The notes under the pieces: generated by a model | What the model saw: the letters and a program-made list of their open reading frames with translations, nothing else | Database searches by the model: none | Told to the model about the DNA's origin: nothing | Shown: positions 54,958 through 62,335 of the stretch, in pieces | Numbering within the stretch: the stretch's first letter is position 1 | Layout: every line of letters starts with the position of its first letter | NCBI GenBank assembly: GCA_024233345.1 | Contig: JACKPT010000010.1 | Location: 1 to 64,000 of the forward strand | Length of the DNA: 64,000 nt | Direction of reading: 5' to 3' | Source of the DNA: Verrucomicrobiota bacterium | GTDB taxonomy: Bacteria; Verrucomicrobiota; Kiritimatiellia; CAIVKH01 | Program-made: the position numbers and the translations under genes

Positions 54958-55259
54958 CCCCCTTTTAGTCCGAAATGCCGATAGCAATGCGCCGGGAATT
55001 TGTTTCATCAGGCAAGCCCCGACTGAACTGCCCTCTGCATGCTCATATGCTTGGCAATACCCTCTACTCCATTGCCTTATAGGAATCAAACCTGATTTCG
55101 TAAGAAACAGCGTCAGTATCCAGCAGATGACTTTGGGCTTCCCATAGCAGAATGAACCGCTACGCTTCTACCTCATACCGAGTGCCTTACGGATGCATTG
55201 CAAGAACATGTGATGCTCACGAGAAAAAGCACTCAATAACTTGTTGGGCTCCGGGAAAA
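54958..55259. other. non-coding segment with leading attC-like box
   Basis: 300 bases without a convincing gene. A GAGTGC...GCACTC dyad spans about 55180-55235, and a consensus-like attC R' box GTTGGGC sits at 55243-55249, eleven bases before the first cassette start. The matching R'' could not be identified. It could be the start of the second cassette cluster. Confidence 0.4.
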
Positions 55260-55658
55260 ATGAAAACTCCATCCAGATATGATCTGCAACTTTTCACAAT
55301 AGCCATTATCACTTGGGGATATGCCTTCTCGTGGATATTCGCCAGGAGGTTCTGGAGTGTAATAATTGACGTGTTGCACCCATCCCCCGCTATGCTCAGT
55401 GCGTTTTTCGGAACATCCGTCATCTTGACGTGCGTCGTTTCCATTTCCGCCGTAGTCATACATGGCAATACGATGCTTTCAGTTCCCAAAAGGGAACGTA
55501 GGAGACCGAGAATTCTGGGCCACATATCCGCCTTTGCCCTATTATGGGTGGGGATTGGCTCTGCAATAATTATCGTTGAAAGACCATTTCCGTATTCGGA
55601 AAATACCCAAAATATTAATGAAAGCGTCGAACATGAAGCTAGAAGGGACGCTGTATAG
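55260..55658 (+). CDS. membrane hypothetical protein (cassette gene)
   Basis: 132 residues from ATG 55260 (GGGA close upstream); a longer in-frame start at 55152 has no ribosome site. Three membrane helices: ~7-30 (LFTIAIITWGYAFSWIFARRFW), ~37-60 (LSAFFGTSVILTCVVSISAVVI) and ~81-97 (AFALLWVGIGSAIII). No recognised family. Its last codons overlap the R'' box of the following attC site. Confidence 0.6.
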   Translation: MKTPSRYDLQLFTIAIITWGYAFSWIFARRFWSVIIDVLHPSPAMLSAFFGTSVILTCVVSISAVVIHGNTMLSVPKRERRRPRILGHISAFALLWVGIGSAIIIVERPFPYSENTQNINESVEHEARRDAV

Positions 55659-55695
55659 CTGCGCGGCACAGCGCCCCTCAGCTAGGTGTTCGAGG
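55626..55695 (+). other. attC-like site A
   Basis: GTCGAAC (55626-55632) ... GGGACGCTG and CAGCGCCCCTCAG flank the loop TATAGCTGCGCGGCA, then GTTCGAGG (55688-55695). The R' box GTTCGAGG, which starts the next cassette, is the exact complement of CCTCGAAC at that cassette's own end (56090-56097). Confidence 0.8.
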
Positions 55696-55701
55696 ATAAG
55701 A

Positions 55702-56088
55702 ATGAAACGAATACGCGCGATAATGGTTTTGCTTATCTCGACTGCTGGATTCGCGCAGACCGGGCCCATGGAAGATCCCGATCTCATCGCGAAGCAAATC
55801 ATTCAAAGCCGACTCGCAACAACCCCTATCGTCGGCGCATCTACCAATGCCGTACTCCTACGGGAATTAGACTCGCACCTGTATAGGGCGGTGCTGGACT
55901 CGAAGGATAAAAAGCTGAAGGTGCTGATCGCAATTAAGATACTGAAAGACATGCCTTACATTCATCGCCCAGGATACCCAACGCCAAGCGACGAAGAACG
56001 ACTGACGACTCTGGCAAAGAATCCGCAATATCAGATTTTGAAAGACAGGTACTTCCAATTGGTTAAAGATGACAGAATAGAGAAATGA
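55702..56088 (+). CDS. exported hypothetical protein (cassette gene)
   Basis: 128 residues. The signal peptide MKRIRAIMVLLISTAGFAQ is followed by a short soluble domain (PMEDPDLIAKQIIQSR, AVLDSKDKKLKVLIAIKILKDMP). No family is recognised. The cassette is complete: it begins right after the box GTTCGAGG and ends at its exact complement CCTCGAAC, 2 bases after the stop codon. Confidence 0.6.
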   Translation: MKRIRAIMVLLISTAGFAQTGPMEDPDLIAKQIIQSRLATTPIVGASTNAVLLRELDSHLYRAVLDSKDKKLKVLIAIKILKDMPYIHRPGYPTPSDEERLTTLAKNPQYQILKDRYFQLVKDDRIEK

Positions 56089-56089
56089 G

Positions 56090-56160
56090 CCTCGAACATA
56101 AGTCGTGAAGGGATACCTATTCGCTTCGCTCACAGGTGCCCCTCAGACTAGGCGTCTGGC
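56090..56160 (+). other. attC-like site B
   Basis: CCTCGAAC (56090-56097), then the stem GGGATACCT...AGGTGCCC around ATTCGCTTCGCTCAC, and GTCTGGC at 56154-56160. The stem-loop matches that at 28313-28352 (minus strand). It belongs to the cassette carrying the 128-residue gene. Confidence 0.8.
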
Positions 56161-56172
56161 CATAATATATCC

Positions 56173-56880
56173 ATGAACGGCAATCAAACAGAACTCGTGC
56201 TTGAATGGTTCACTGAACTTGAGCAACGACTTCACAGATTTCTACGCACAGTAAACTACAATGACCAGAATCGTGATAGTGTCTTTCCCATCCTTGCCAA
56301 CATAATAGTGGATGCAGGGAGCATACTCGATACCGTCTTTCGAGAAGAATACAGTGCTGACACACCGCAGAAATCGGCGTTGACCATCAAACAGTTTCTC
56401 CCTCACTACGAATCCCGCCTTTCATTGTCAAAAGGCAGAGTGTTGATATATCAATTCCCACCACAATATCTGGAGCCCTTTGCAGCGTGGAGCACTAATT
56501 GTCAGCACAATTTAACATGGTGGAACGCACATAACGAACTGAAGCATAACCGGATATCTGAGTATCGGAGGGCGACACTGCACACTGCCGTGATTACTCT
56601 CAGCGCGTTGTTCCAAGTAATCGCGTCTCTCAACTCGTTCTTTGAAGCGTTGCTGAGGTGGGACATGGTGGACACGAATAATTTAGGGGTGTCCGGCCCT
56701 CAGCGTCTGCTAATTGAATGGGTTGATGATGGAAAGTGTTTAGAAACCATACTCATCGAGTCGCTCCTATTCGCTTATCCGAGGGGTCACCAGCGATTTC
56801 CTCCACAGATTGATGAGATGAAGCCCGCGCACTTCGGGCGACGACGACTTGTAAAGTTCATGGGTCGAGAGTATGCGTAG
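56173..56880 (+). CDS. hypothetical protein, predicted soluble helical (cassette gene)
   Basis: 235 residues, no membrane segment. Helical stretches (ELVLEWFTELEQRLHRFLRTVNYN, HTAVITLSALFQVIASLNSFFEALL) and WWNAHNELKHNRI may form an active or binding surface; the WWxAHNELKHNR pattern is also seen in HEPN-like hypothetical proteins. I cannot claim RNase activity because no R-x4-6-H motif is certain. It is cassette-borne, with attC-like sites on both sides. Confidence 0.55.
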   Translation: MNGNQTELVLEWFTELEQRLHRFLRTVNYNDQNRDSVFPILANIIVDAGSILDTVFREEYSADTPQKSALTIKQFLPHYESRLSLSKGRVLIYQFPPQYLEPFAAWSTNCQHNLTWWNAHNELKHNRISEYRRATLHTAVITLSALFQVIASLNSFFEALLRWDMVDTNNLGVSGPQRLLIEWVDDGKCLETILIESLLFAYPRGHQRFPPQIDEMKPAHFGRRRLVKFMGREYA

Positions 56881-56947
56881 GCGAAGTCCATAGAGAGGGA
56901 CTCAGTACCCGCTGCGCGGCCACCGCGCCCCTTATCGTGGTCTGGAT
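56879..56947 (+). other. attC-like site C
   Basis: The start of this site is degenerate (GGCGAAGTC). It contains GGGACTCAGTACCCGCTGCGCGG...CCGCGCCCC and ends in GTCTGGAT (56940-56947). The cassette it opens ends in ATCCGAAC at 57191-57198, matching 6 of 8 bases by complement. Confidence 0.6.
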
Positions 56948-56954
56948 TGAGGAG

Positions 56955-57215
56955 ATGGAAAACAACAGAGAGACAACTCGCTTCTTCACGTTCTTGGGAT
57001 TAATCGGTGGGGCGGCCTTCATTGTCGCGAGTGCAGCCGGTCGGACGTGGATCCCCATTGCCATCTTTACCGGACTCCTCGTTGGCCTGCTTGCCGTCTC
57101 CCTTCTGTGGGCTCTGCTCTTCGTTCCACTGTTCACCGCAATCGGTTGGCTTACTGACCGGAAGCACGCAAAACGCAAACACACCCGGGAATCCGAACCA
57201 GCAGGAGGATGCTAG
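56955..57215 (+). CDS. small membrane protein (cassette gene)
   Basis: 86 residues, two helices (FFTFLGLIGGAAFIVASAAG; IPIAIFTGLLVGLLAVSLLWALLFVPLFTAIGWL) and a basic tail. GAGGAG is just upstream. No family recognised. It carries attC-like boxes before and after, and its end overlaps the R'' box ATCCGAAC. Confidence 0.6.
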   Translation: MENNRETTRFFTFLGLIGGAAFIVASAAGRTWIPIAIFTGLLVGLLAVSLLWALLFVPLFTAIGWLTDRKHAKRKHTRESEPAGGC

Positions 57216-57256
57216 CGTCGCTAGCGCGCTGCAGCCTCACCTGCGCAGTTGGAAGC
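57191..57256 (+). other. attC-like site D
   Basis: 66 bases, from ATCCGAAC (57191-57198) through GCTAGCGTCGCTAGC, a perfect dyad, to GTTGGAAGC (57248-57256). That last box is the exact complement of GCTTCCAAC at 57597-57605, the R'' of the cassette it opens. Confidence 0.85.
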
Positions 57257-57266
57257 AAGAGACAGA

Positions 57267-57662
57267 ATGAAGATCAGTGTCATAGTCGCTCGCGTCCTAG
57301 TGGCGTACACAATCCTCGCATTCCTCGGGATGCTTCTCATGTCTGGGTGGGGTGAACCACCGCGCTGGACTGTAGTCGCACCCGTGTCTATCACCCTCGC
57401 TGTTCTCGCGTGTCCCACATCCCTTATTCTGAAGTCGCGCATTGCTGAAGTCGGAGTCGTCCTCTGGCTTGTCGGACTGCTGGGTATAATGCTGTTCCTC
57501 GGGGAGTGGACTTCCTCGTTCGTGCACGTTGCTGTGCTGTTCGGATTGATCGCCAAGCCAACTCTTGTCGGCATTGCTGAATGGGAGAAACGGAGGGCTT
57601 CCAACCATCAAATGCAGGCTACTGGAGACCCGCGGACGGTTCGCCGGTCCGCACAGCCATGA
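57267..57662 (+). CDS. four-helix membrane protein (cassette gene)
   Basis: 131 residues. Predicted helices lie at ~3-25, ~38-57, ~63-83 and ~86-105, with no recognised family. The last 22 residues, including NHQMQATGDPRTVRRS, are encoded by the following attC site, so the tail is recombination-site sequence rather than conserved protein. I have the impression that this NHQMQATG-type tail recurs in unrelated cassette proteins, which would fit. ATG 57267 follows GACAGA; the ribosome site is weak. Confidence 0.6.
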   Translation: MKISVIVARVLVAYTILAFLGMLLMSGWGEPPRWTVVAPVSITLAVLACPTSLILKSRIAEVGVVLWLVGLLGIMLFLGEWTSSFVHVAVLFGLIAKPTLVGIAEWEKRRASNHQMQATGDPRTVRRSAQP

Positions 57663-57670
57663 CGTCGGGT
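57597..57670 (+). other. attC-like site E
   Basis: GCTTCCAAC (57597-57605) and GTCGGGT (57664-57670) flank the stem-rich GACCCGCGGACGGTTCGCCGGTCCGC. The first box is the exact complement of GTTGGAAGC at the start of the same cassette (57248-57256). Confidence 0.85.
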
Positions 57671-57676
57671 AAGAGA

Positions 57677-58129
57677 ATGAATGATGAACGCGAGAGACTG
57701 ATGCAATGGCAGCCCGGTATGCCCGGCTTCTCGCAAGACGAGGTTGTTCTGGCTGTCGGCCTCCAGTGTAAGCATCGTCGGTTTACACTCGCCGATGTCC
57801 TTCACTGGCTGGGCTCGCCTGACAAAGCCAGCGGCGATTCCATAGGTGGTCACCTCGTCTATTTCCATAAGGGCCCATACACCGGGGAGCCAGACGATGA
57901 AACAGCCTTCATGTTCGATGTCTTGAATGGACGAATTGTTGATTTCGGCACCATTGCCAGACACCGCAACAATGCATTCCGCCAGGATGAAGTCACTCAA
58001 TTCAACCTTCTTGACGAAATGGCGGCATTTGACCAAAAGGCATTCGTGCCGATCACCCAGCAAGACGATGCATCGGATTCCTCACCCGCCACCGGCTCGG
58101 AACCCGATGATGATAAAAAATCTTCCTGA
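57677..58129 (+). CDS. hypothetical protein (cassette gene)
   Basis: 150 residues from ATG 57677, preceded by a GTCGGGTAAGAG junction. Soluble, with no signal peptide: FSQDEVVLAVGLQCKHRRFTLADVLHWLGSPDKASGDSIGGHLVYFHKGP and MFDVLNGRIVDFGTIARH. The C-terminal ~30 residues are acidic (SDSSPATGSEPDDDKKSS). No family recognised. The last ~20 codons plus downstream sequence occur again at 58910-59033. Confidence 0.6.
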   Translation: MNDERERLMQWQPGMPGFSQDEVVLAVGLQCKHRRFTLADVLHWLGSPDKASGDSIGGHLVYFHKGPYTGEPDDETAFMFDVLNGRIVDFGTIARHRNNAFRQDEVTQFNLLDEMAAFDQKAFVPITQQDDASDSSPATGSEPDDDKKSS

Positions 58130-58184
58130 CCCCTGTTTTACAATCCCGTCCTCATCCGTGCGATCAGCATGATCCGTGGGCATT
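58063..58184 (+). repeat. direct repeat, left copy
   Basis: GACGATGCATCGGATTCCTC through CCGTGGGCATT, 122 bases, repeated at 58910-59033 with a few mismatches. The left copy includes the end of the 150-residue gene. Confidence 0.8.
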
Positions 58185-58227
58185 GATCGCAATTAAAAGC
58201 AAGCCGTTGACTGGGTGATCAGAATAG

Positions 58228-58244
58228 TGTACACGACTGTACAG
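58228..58244. promoter_or_regulatory. possible antitoxin operator
   Basis: TGTACA-CGAC-TGTACA, a palindrome about 12 bases upstream of the antitoxin ATG at 58256. It would suit autoregulation by the antitoxin. Confidence 0.45.
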
Positions 58245-58255
58245 AAAGGACGCAT

Positions 58256-58495
58256 ATGATCACGATCCCCTTCACAGAATTCCGTCGTAATGCATCAGGC
58301 CTACTTGATCGCGTGGAGAAAGGCGAAGCCTTGCTAGTACTTCGTCATGGCCGCCCCGTTGCAGAGATTACCCCCGTAACAGAAAACGACAAGAGCACGC
58401 CTTCATGGAAACGACCTGGCGTTAAGCTGGTTACTAAAGGGGGGCAACTTTCTACTGCGATCATCGAGGAACGTTCACGTGAAGACATTCTTTGA
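58256..58495 (+). CDS. Phd/prevent-host-death family antitoxin
   Basis: 79 residues. The start MITIPFTEFRRNASGLLDRVEKGEALLVLRHGRPVAEITPV matches the Phd/YefM N-terminus (DNA-binding). The C-terminal ~30 residues, ending SREDIL, would bind the toxin. It overlaps the PIN gene by 17 bases, and AAAGGA lies upstream of the ATG. Confidence 0.85.
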   Translation: MITIPFTEFRRNASGLLDRVEKGEALLVLRHGRPVAEITPVTENDKSTPSWKRPGVKLVTKGGQLSTAIIEERSREDIL

Positions 58496-58892
58496 TTCCT
58501 CGGCATTCGCAAAACGATACATTGACGAAAAGGGATCAGCCAGCGTTGACGAAGTTTGTCAAAATACCGACGAACTAGCTCTGTGTGTTCTTTGTGTTCC
58601 GGAAATTATTTCGGCATTAAACCGTAGGGTGCGCGAGAGGAGTATCGCTCATTCAGATTACACAACTGCAAAAAAGCATTTGGTAGATGATGTGCGTGAT
58701 GCCGTGATCGTGAATATGACGAGTGATGTCGTTTCATTATCAATATCAATTCTCGAGCACAACACCATCAGGGCGATGGATGCTCTTCATGTTGCTTCTG
58801 CTTTTGCATGGGGTGCAGATTTGTTTGTTTCGTCCGATAAGCGTCAAGTGAAAGCAGCTCATAAACAAGGCCTGAAAACAAAGCTGGTTTAA
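58479..58892 (+). CDS. PIN-domain toxin
   Basis: 137 residues from a GTG inside the antitoxin gene. Acidic metal ligands: Asp in FFDSSAFAKRYIDEKGS (~4), Glu in CVPEIISALNRR (~41), Asp in AMDALHVASAFAWG (~100) and Asp in FVSSDKRQVKAAH (~118). It is complete, probably active as an RNase, and kept in check by the upstream Phd protein. The pair occupies almost exactly the interval between two direct repeats. Confidence 0.87.
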   Translation: MKTFFDSSAFAKRYIDEKGSASVDEVCQNTDELALCVLCVPEIISALNRRVRERSIAHSDYTTAKKHLVDDVRDAVIVNMTSDVVSLSISILEHNTIRAMDALHVASAFAWGADLFVSSDKRQVKAAHKQGLKTKLV

Positions 58893-58909
58893 AGATACAC
58901 CGGGGAGCC

Positions 58910-59033
58910 AGACGATGCATCGGATTCCTCACCCGCCACCGGCTCGGAACCCGATGATGATTAAAAATCTACCTGATCCCTGTTTTACCCAACCCAATCC
59001 TCATCCGTGCGATCCGCAAGATCCGTGGGCATT
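58910..59033 (+). repeat. direct repeat, right copy
   Basis: Matches 58063-58184. Just before it, TACACCGGGGAGCCAGACGATG also copies 57877-57898 inside the 150-residue gene. The right copy therefore joins two parts of that gene, with the ~165 bases between them deleted. Confidence 0.8.
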
Positions 59034-59182
59034 CAGACCAACGCAACCCACATAGCTATTGGCAAACCAGAGAGACGGAGAATCGGTCCCCGGAGGGTAG
59101 CGCTGATTTCCATATCGGCGACTCGCCCCGCCCGCCAAAACAGCCAACGCCCATTCGGAAATGGGCGCTACACGCCATATGG
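59000..59182 (+). repeat. dispersed repeat, copy 3
   Basis: Matches 53654-53850 and 54734-54930: CATCCGTGCGATCC...GGGCATTCAGACC, the GCGC.GATTTCCATATCGGCGAC hairpin and CCCATTCGGAAATGGG. No gene in it. Confidence 0.8.
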
Positions 59183-59237
59183 CCCACGGATTCACGGATC
59201 GACAATGTGGCACGGCCAGCTTGGCCGTGGCCGGTGA

Positions 59238-59584
59238 TCCGGTTGAAAGAGTTCGGATCCACCACAGAGGACACAGAGAGCCACCGAGGGTTGGATACAG
59301 GAGTTACTCCGCAGCGTGGTCCTCCCGGTCCGCATTGTGTCTGTGACGAGGTCTATCGAGTCAATATCTGAAAGACGCACTGCCTTCTGTTCCCCCCTTC
59401 TTTTTGCCCTGAATGGGAAGTGTCACGTTTCCGGGAGCCGAATCATTGCCCTTGATTCCGTTCATCCGTGCGATCCGCAAGATCCGTGGGCATTCAGACC
59501 AACGCAACCCACACAGCCATTAGCAAACCAGAGGGACGGAGAATCGGTCCCCGGAGTGTAGCGCTGATTTCCATATCGGCGACT
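59238..59584 (+). repeat. dispersed repeat, long copy 4
   Basis: Matches copy 1 (53432-53777) through CCACCACAGAGGACACAGAG, GAGTCAATATCTGAAAGACGC and GGGAGCCGAATCATTG, and ends at the CGGCGACT hairpin. The 825 bases from the PIN toxin to metF hold only repeats. Confidence 0.8.
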
Positions 59585-59717
59585 TCCGCCAGCGCCTGAT
59601 GATGACATACTGTCAGGTGGTTATAGCGCTTCAAAAAATACCCCCGCATTTCCGCCTGAGAAATTCTGCTCATTCCCCGTGTGCAGAGCCGGGGTGGGGG
59701 GCTCTGTGGGGTTGAGG

Positions 59718-60617
59718 TCAGTGGCCGGTGATTCCGGCCAGCACTGTGCGCAGGGGGGGGGAGAGGGCGATCCCGGAGCGATTCAGAATATAGAGGTGAA
59801 TGCCGGGGGCGCCTTGTTGGAGGAGTTCTTCAATTTGTCGGGCTGCCCATTCGATGCCGACCTGTTGGGAGGCTTCGGCGTCCTCTCCGGCATCGGCTAG
59901 TTGCTGTTCCAGTTCTGTGGGCAGGGCGGCGCGGCACATGGTGCACATGCGCTGGACCTGTTTCAGGGAGAGGGCGGGGAGCAGACCCGGCAGGATCGGG
60001 GCGGTGATTCCGGCGGCCCTGGCTCTTTCGACAAACGAGAAGTACAGGGCATTGTCAAAGAAAAGCTGGGTGGTTCCGAAGGCCCCCCCGGCATCAATCT
60101 TGGCCTTGAGATTGGCGAGATCGCTTTCGGGAGAATCGGCTTCCGGGTGTACTTCCGGGTAGGCAGCCACTCCGCAGCAGAAGTCGGGATGTCGCCGCTT
60201 GAGGAGTTGGACCAGCTCCACCGCAAAGGAGAGGCCATCGGGCGCGGGCTGAAATTCGGTGTTGCCCTTGGGGGGATCGCCCCGGAGGGTCATGATGTTG
60301 CGATAACCGAGCGCGTGAATTTCATCCGCGATCTCGTCAAGATCAGCGCGGCTGGAGCCCACGCAAGTCAGGTGGGGCATGACCGGGATATCGCTGAGAT
60401 TCCGAAGCATCCGGCAGACCTCGAACGTTTTCTGGCGGGTGGAACCCCCGGCTCCATAGGTGACGGTGACAAAATCCGGGGCAAGGGCAAGCAGTTCCCG
60501 GGCATGGGTTTGGAGGGTCTCCAGTCCGGCTTCATCCTTGGGGGGGAAGAATTCAAAGGACAGGAGGGGGCGTTGTGCCTCCGCAAATAAGGTTTGTATC
60601 GAGACATCCGTCTTCAC
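59718..60617 (-). CDS. metF: methylenetetrahydrofolate reductase
   Basis: 299 residues from the GTG at 60617, the usual MetF length; the frame extends to 60743, but the extra 42 residues are not family-like. Motifs are LLSFEFFPPKD (~15), FVTVTYGAGGSTR (~50), IPVMPHLTCVGSS, RNIMTLRGDPP (~110), VAAYPEVHPEA (~150) and FFDNALYFSFV. It reduces methylene-THF to methyl-THF for methionine synthesis. The ribosome site is weak, so the start is uncertain. It is convergent with nothing and stands alone. Confidence 0.92.
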   Translation of the reverse strand: MKTDVSIQTLFAEAQRPLLSFEFFPPKDEAGLETLQTHARELLALAPDFVTVTYGAGGSTRQKTFEVCRMLRNLSDIPVMPHLTCVGSSRADLDEIADEIHALGYRNIMTLRGDPPKGNTEFQPAPDGLSFAVELVQLLKRRHPDFCCGVAAYPEVHPEADSPESDLANLKAKIDAGGAFGTTQLFFDNALYFSFVERARAAGITAPILPGLLPALSLKQVQRMCTMCRAALPTELEQQLADAGEDAEASQQVGIEWAARQIEELLQQGAPGIHLYILNRSGIALSPPLRTVLAGITGH

Positions 60618-60874
60618 AGTCGAAGACTGTAAAAGGAGCAGGGGGGAATGAACAAGGAAAGAAATCGGGTCGATCCCAATTGGGGTCGGGCTGGTGGTTG
60701 ACGGTGATGAACCCCCGGCTAGTAAGGGGGCGCCGGATGGCAATCCTGCACTTGCACCCTCCCGCCATCGCCTTTACCGTGACTTGCACGAATAGCGAGC
60801 AGGTTACCCACAGCCAGGCTGCGTATGCATCGGGCTTTGCCGTGGAAAGAACCAGGTGTCAACACCCTGATTGA

Positions 60875-62317
60875 ATGAAACTGAACCCATCCATAATCCG
60901 GCAGAAAAGACAGGACAAGCGGACGGGGATTCTATTGATCCTGGCCCTGCTGGGGTGTCTGGGGTGTCATGTGGATGGAGATGCCGCCCCGGGTGATCCC
61001 CGGGGGCGTGATCTGGGGGATTTTCTGGGCTCCCCGGCTCGATTGGTTTGGGTACAGGATGGGGGGGATAACAAGGATGTGTTTGCCCAAGGGGATCAGT
61101 TGCGGTTGATGGGACTGGATACCGGGGATGGTCTAGGCGAGCGGGTGATCCTGGCCGGACCGGGCAACTTTTACCGCCCAATCATTTCTCCGGATGGATC
61201 GCAGGTGGTTTTTTCGGACCAGCAGGCGCACCAGGCCGAGGTGGTGGATTGGTCGGGTAAGAACCGCCGCCGGCTGGGACCGGGGGTTGCGGTGGCGGTC
61301 TGGCGCGATCCGGAGACCGGGGCCGACTGGGTGGTGCTGGGGCGCGATCCGGTGGAAGGCGGTGGGCCCACGTTCCAGCGACTGGTGCGCATCACCCTGA
61401 ATCCCCCGCACCGGGAAGAAGCGCTCTGGGATCAATCCCTGGTGGGCGCGGACAATGTCCAGTTTTCCGCTGATGGCCGGCTGGCTTCGGCGGTCATGCC
61501 CTGGCCGACCTGCGGCATGCTTGATTTCGCGGCGGGAGAACCGGTGACCCTGGGAAAAGGCTGTTGGCCGTCACTTGCTCCCGACAATTCGTACCGGTTC
61601 TGGTTCTTTGATGGCGCCCACCGGAATCTGGATCTGATCGAGACCCGGAATGGAATCAGGCACCGAATAGCCCTTGCCGATGCACCGGGAATTGGGGGGC
61701 ATGAGGTGTATCATCCCCGATGGAGCCGCCACCCCCGGTACATGGTGATGACCGGTCCGTACACCATTCGACAGGGTGGCAACAATATCCGCGGCGGCGG
61801 CGAGGGTATTGAGATCCATGTCGGTCGATTTGCCCCCGATTATGCCGGGGTCGAGGCATGGTTCCAGGCCACAGACAATCGTCGTCTGGATGTGTATCCG
61901 GACTTGTGGGTAGCCACCATCCCTGAGCTGGCGGGTGGGATGACCGACCGGACAGAGCCGGCCGGGCCCGCCCCGGTGGCGCCGGCACTGGCCAGCGTTC
62001 GGGTCCGGGCGACCCTGACGAAGGCGACCCCGATTCCATCGCCGGAGGATATTGCACCCTATCGGCAAGGACTGGTCGCGAATGCATACCAGGTGGCGGA
62101 GGTAGTGGAGGGAACCCTCGAGGACTCCGAAATTCTGGCCGCGCACTGGGTGATTCGCGACGGGGCCTTGCTGCCTGACGCAGCCCGCACCGTGGGGCAG
62201 GTCTACACCCTGGACCTGGTGCCGTATGATCTCGTTCCGGAATTAGAGGGGGAGCGCCTGGCCATGGACGGGGACGACCTCCTGCTTCCCCTGTTTTATG
62301 ACCGGACAGCACCATGA
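60875..62317 (+). CDS. lipoprotein-like beta-propeller protein
   Basis: 480 residues. An N-terminal hydrophobic segment with Cys (ILLILALLGCLGCHVDG) suggests lipid attachment. The body contains TolB/WD40-like blades: FYRPIISPDGSQVVFSD, VQFSADGRLASAVMP, CWPSLAPDNSYRFWFFDG and HPRWSRHPRYMVMTGPY. About 120 C-terminal residues (RVRATLTKATPIPSPEDIAPYRQGLVANAYQV) resemble a second domain of unknown function. It is encoded 18 bases before the MBOAT gene, so both are probably co-transcribed. An exopolysaccharide or surface-modification link is inferred only from that context. Confidence 0.6.
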   Translation: MKLNPSIIRQKRQDKRTGILLILALLGCLGCHVDGDAAPGDPRGRDLGDFLGSPARLVWVQDGGDNKDVFAQGDQLRLMGLDTGDGLGERVILAGPGNFYRPIISPDGSQVVFSDQQAHQAEVVDWSGKNRRRLGPGVAVAVWRDPETGADWVVLGRDPVEGGGPTFQRLVRITLNPPHREEALWDQSLVGADNVQFSADGRLASAVMPWPTCGMLDFAAGEPVTLGKGCWPSLAPDNSYRFWFFDGAHRNLDLIETRNGIRHRIALADAPGIGGHEVYHPRWSRHPRYMVMTGPYTIRQGGNNIRGGGEGIEIHVGRFAPDYAGVEAWFQATDNRRLDVYPDLWVATIPELAGGMTDRTEPAGPAPVAPALASVRVRATLTKATPIPSPEDIAPYRQGLVANAYQVAEVVEGTLEDSEILAAHWVIRDGALLPDAARTVGQVYTLDLVPYDLVPELEGERLAMDGDDLLLPLFYDRTAP

Positions 62318-62335
62318 CACGGGTCGGTTAATCCC

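Noticed and set aside
59685..59705. Intrinsic terminator AGAGCC...GGCTCT downstream of metF
   Set aside because: Stem of only 6 bp with a G-rich loop and no T-tract on the metF strand.
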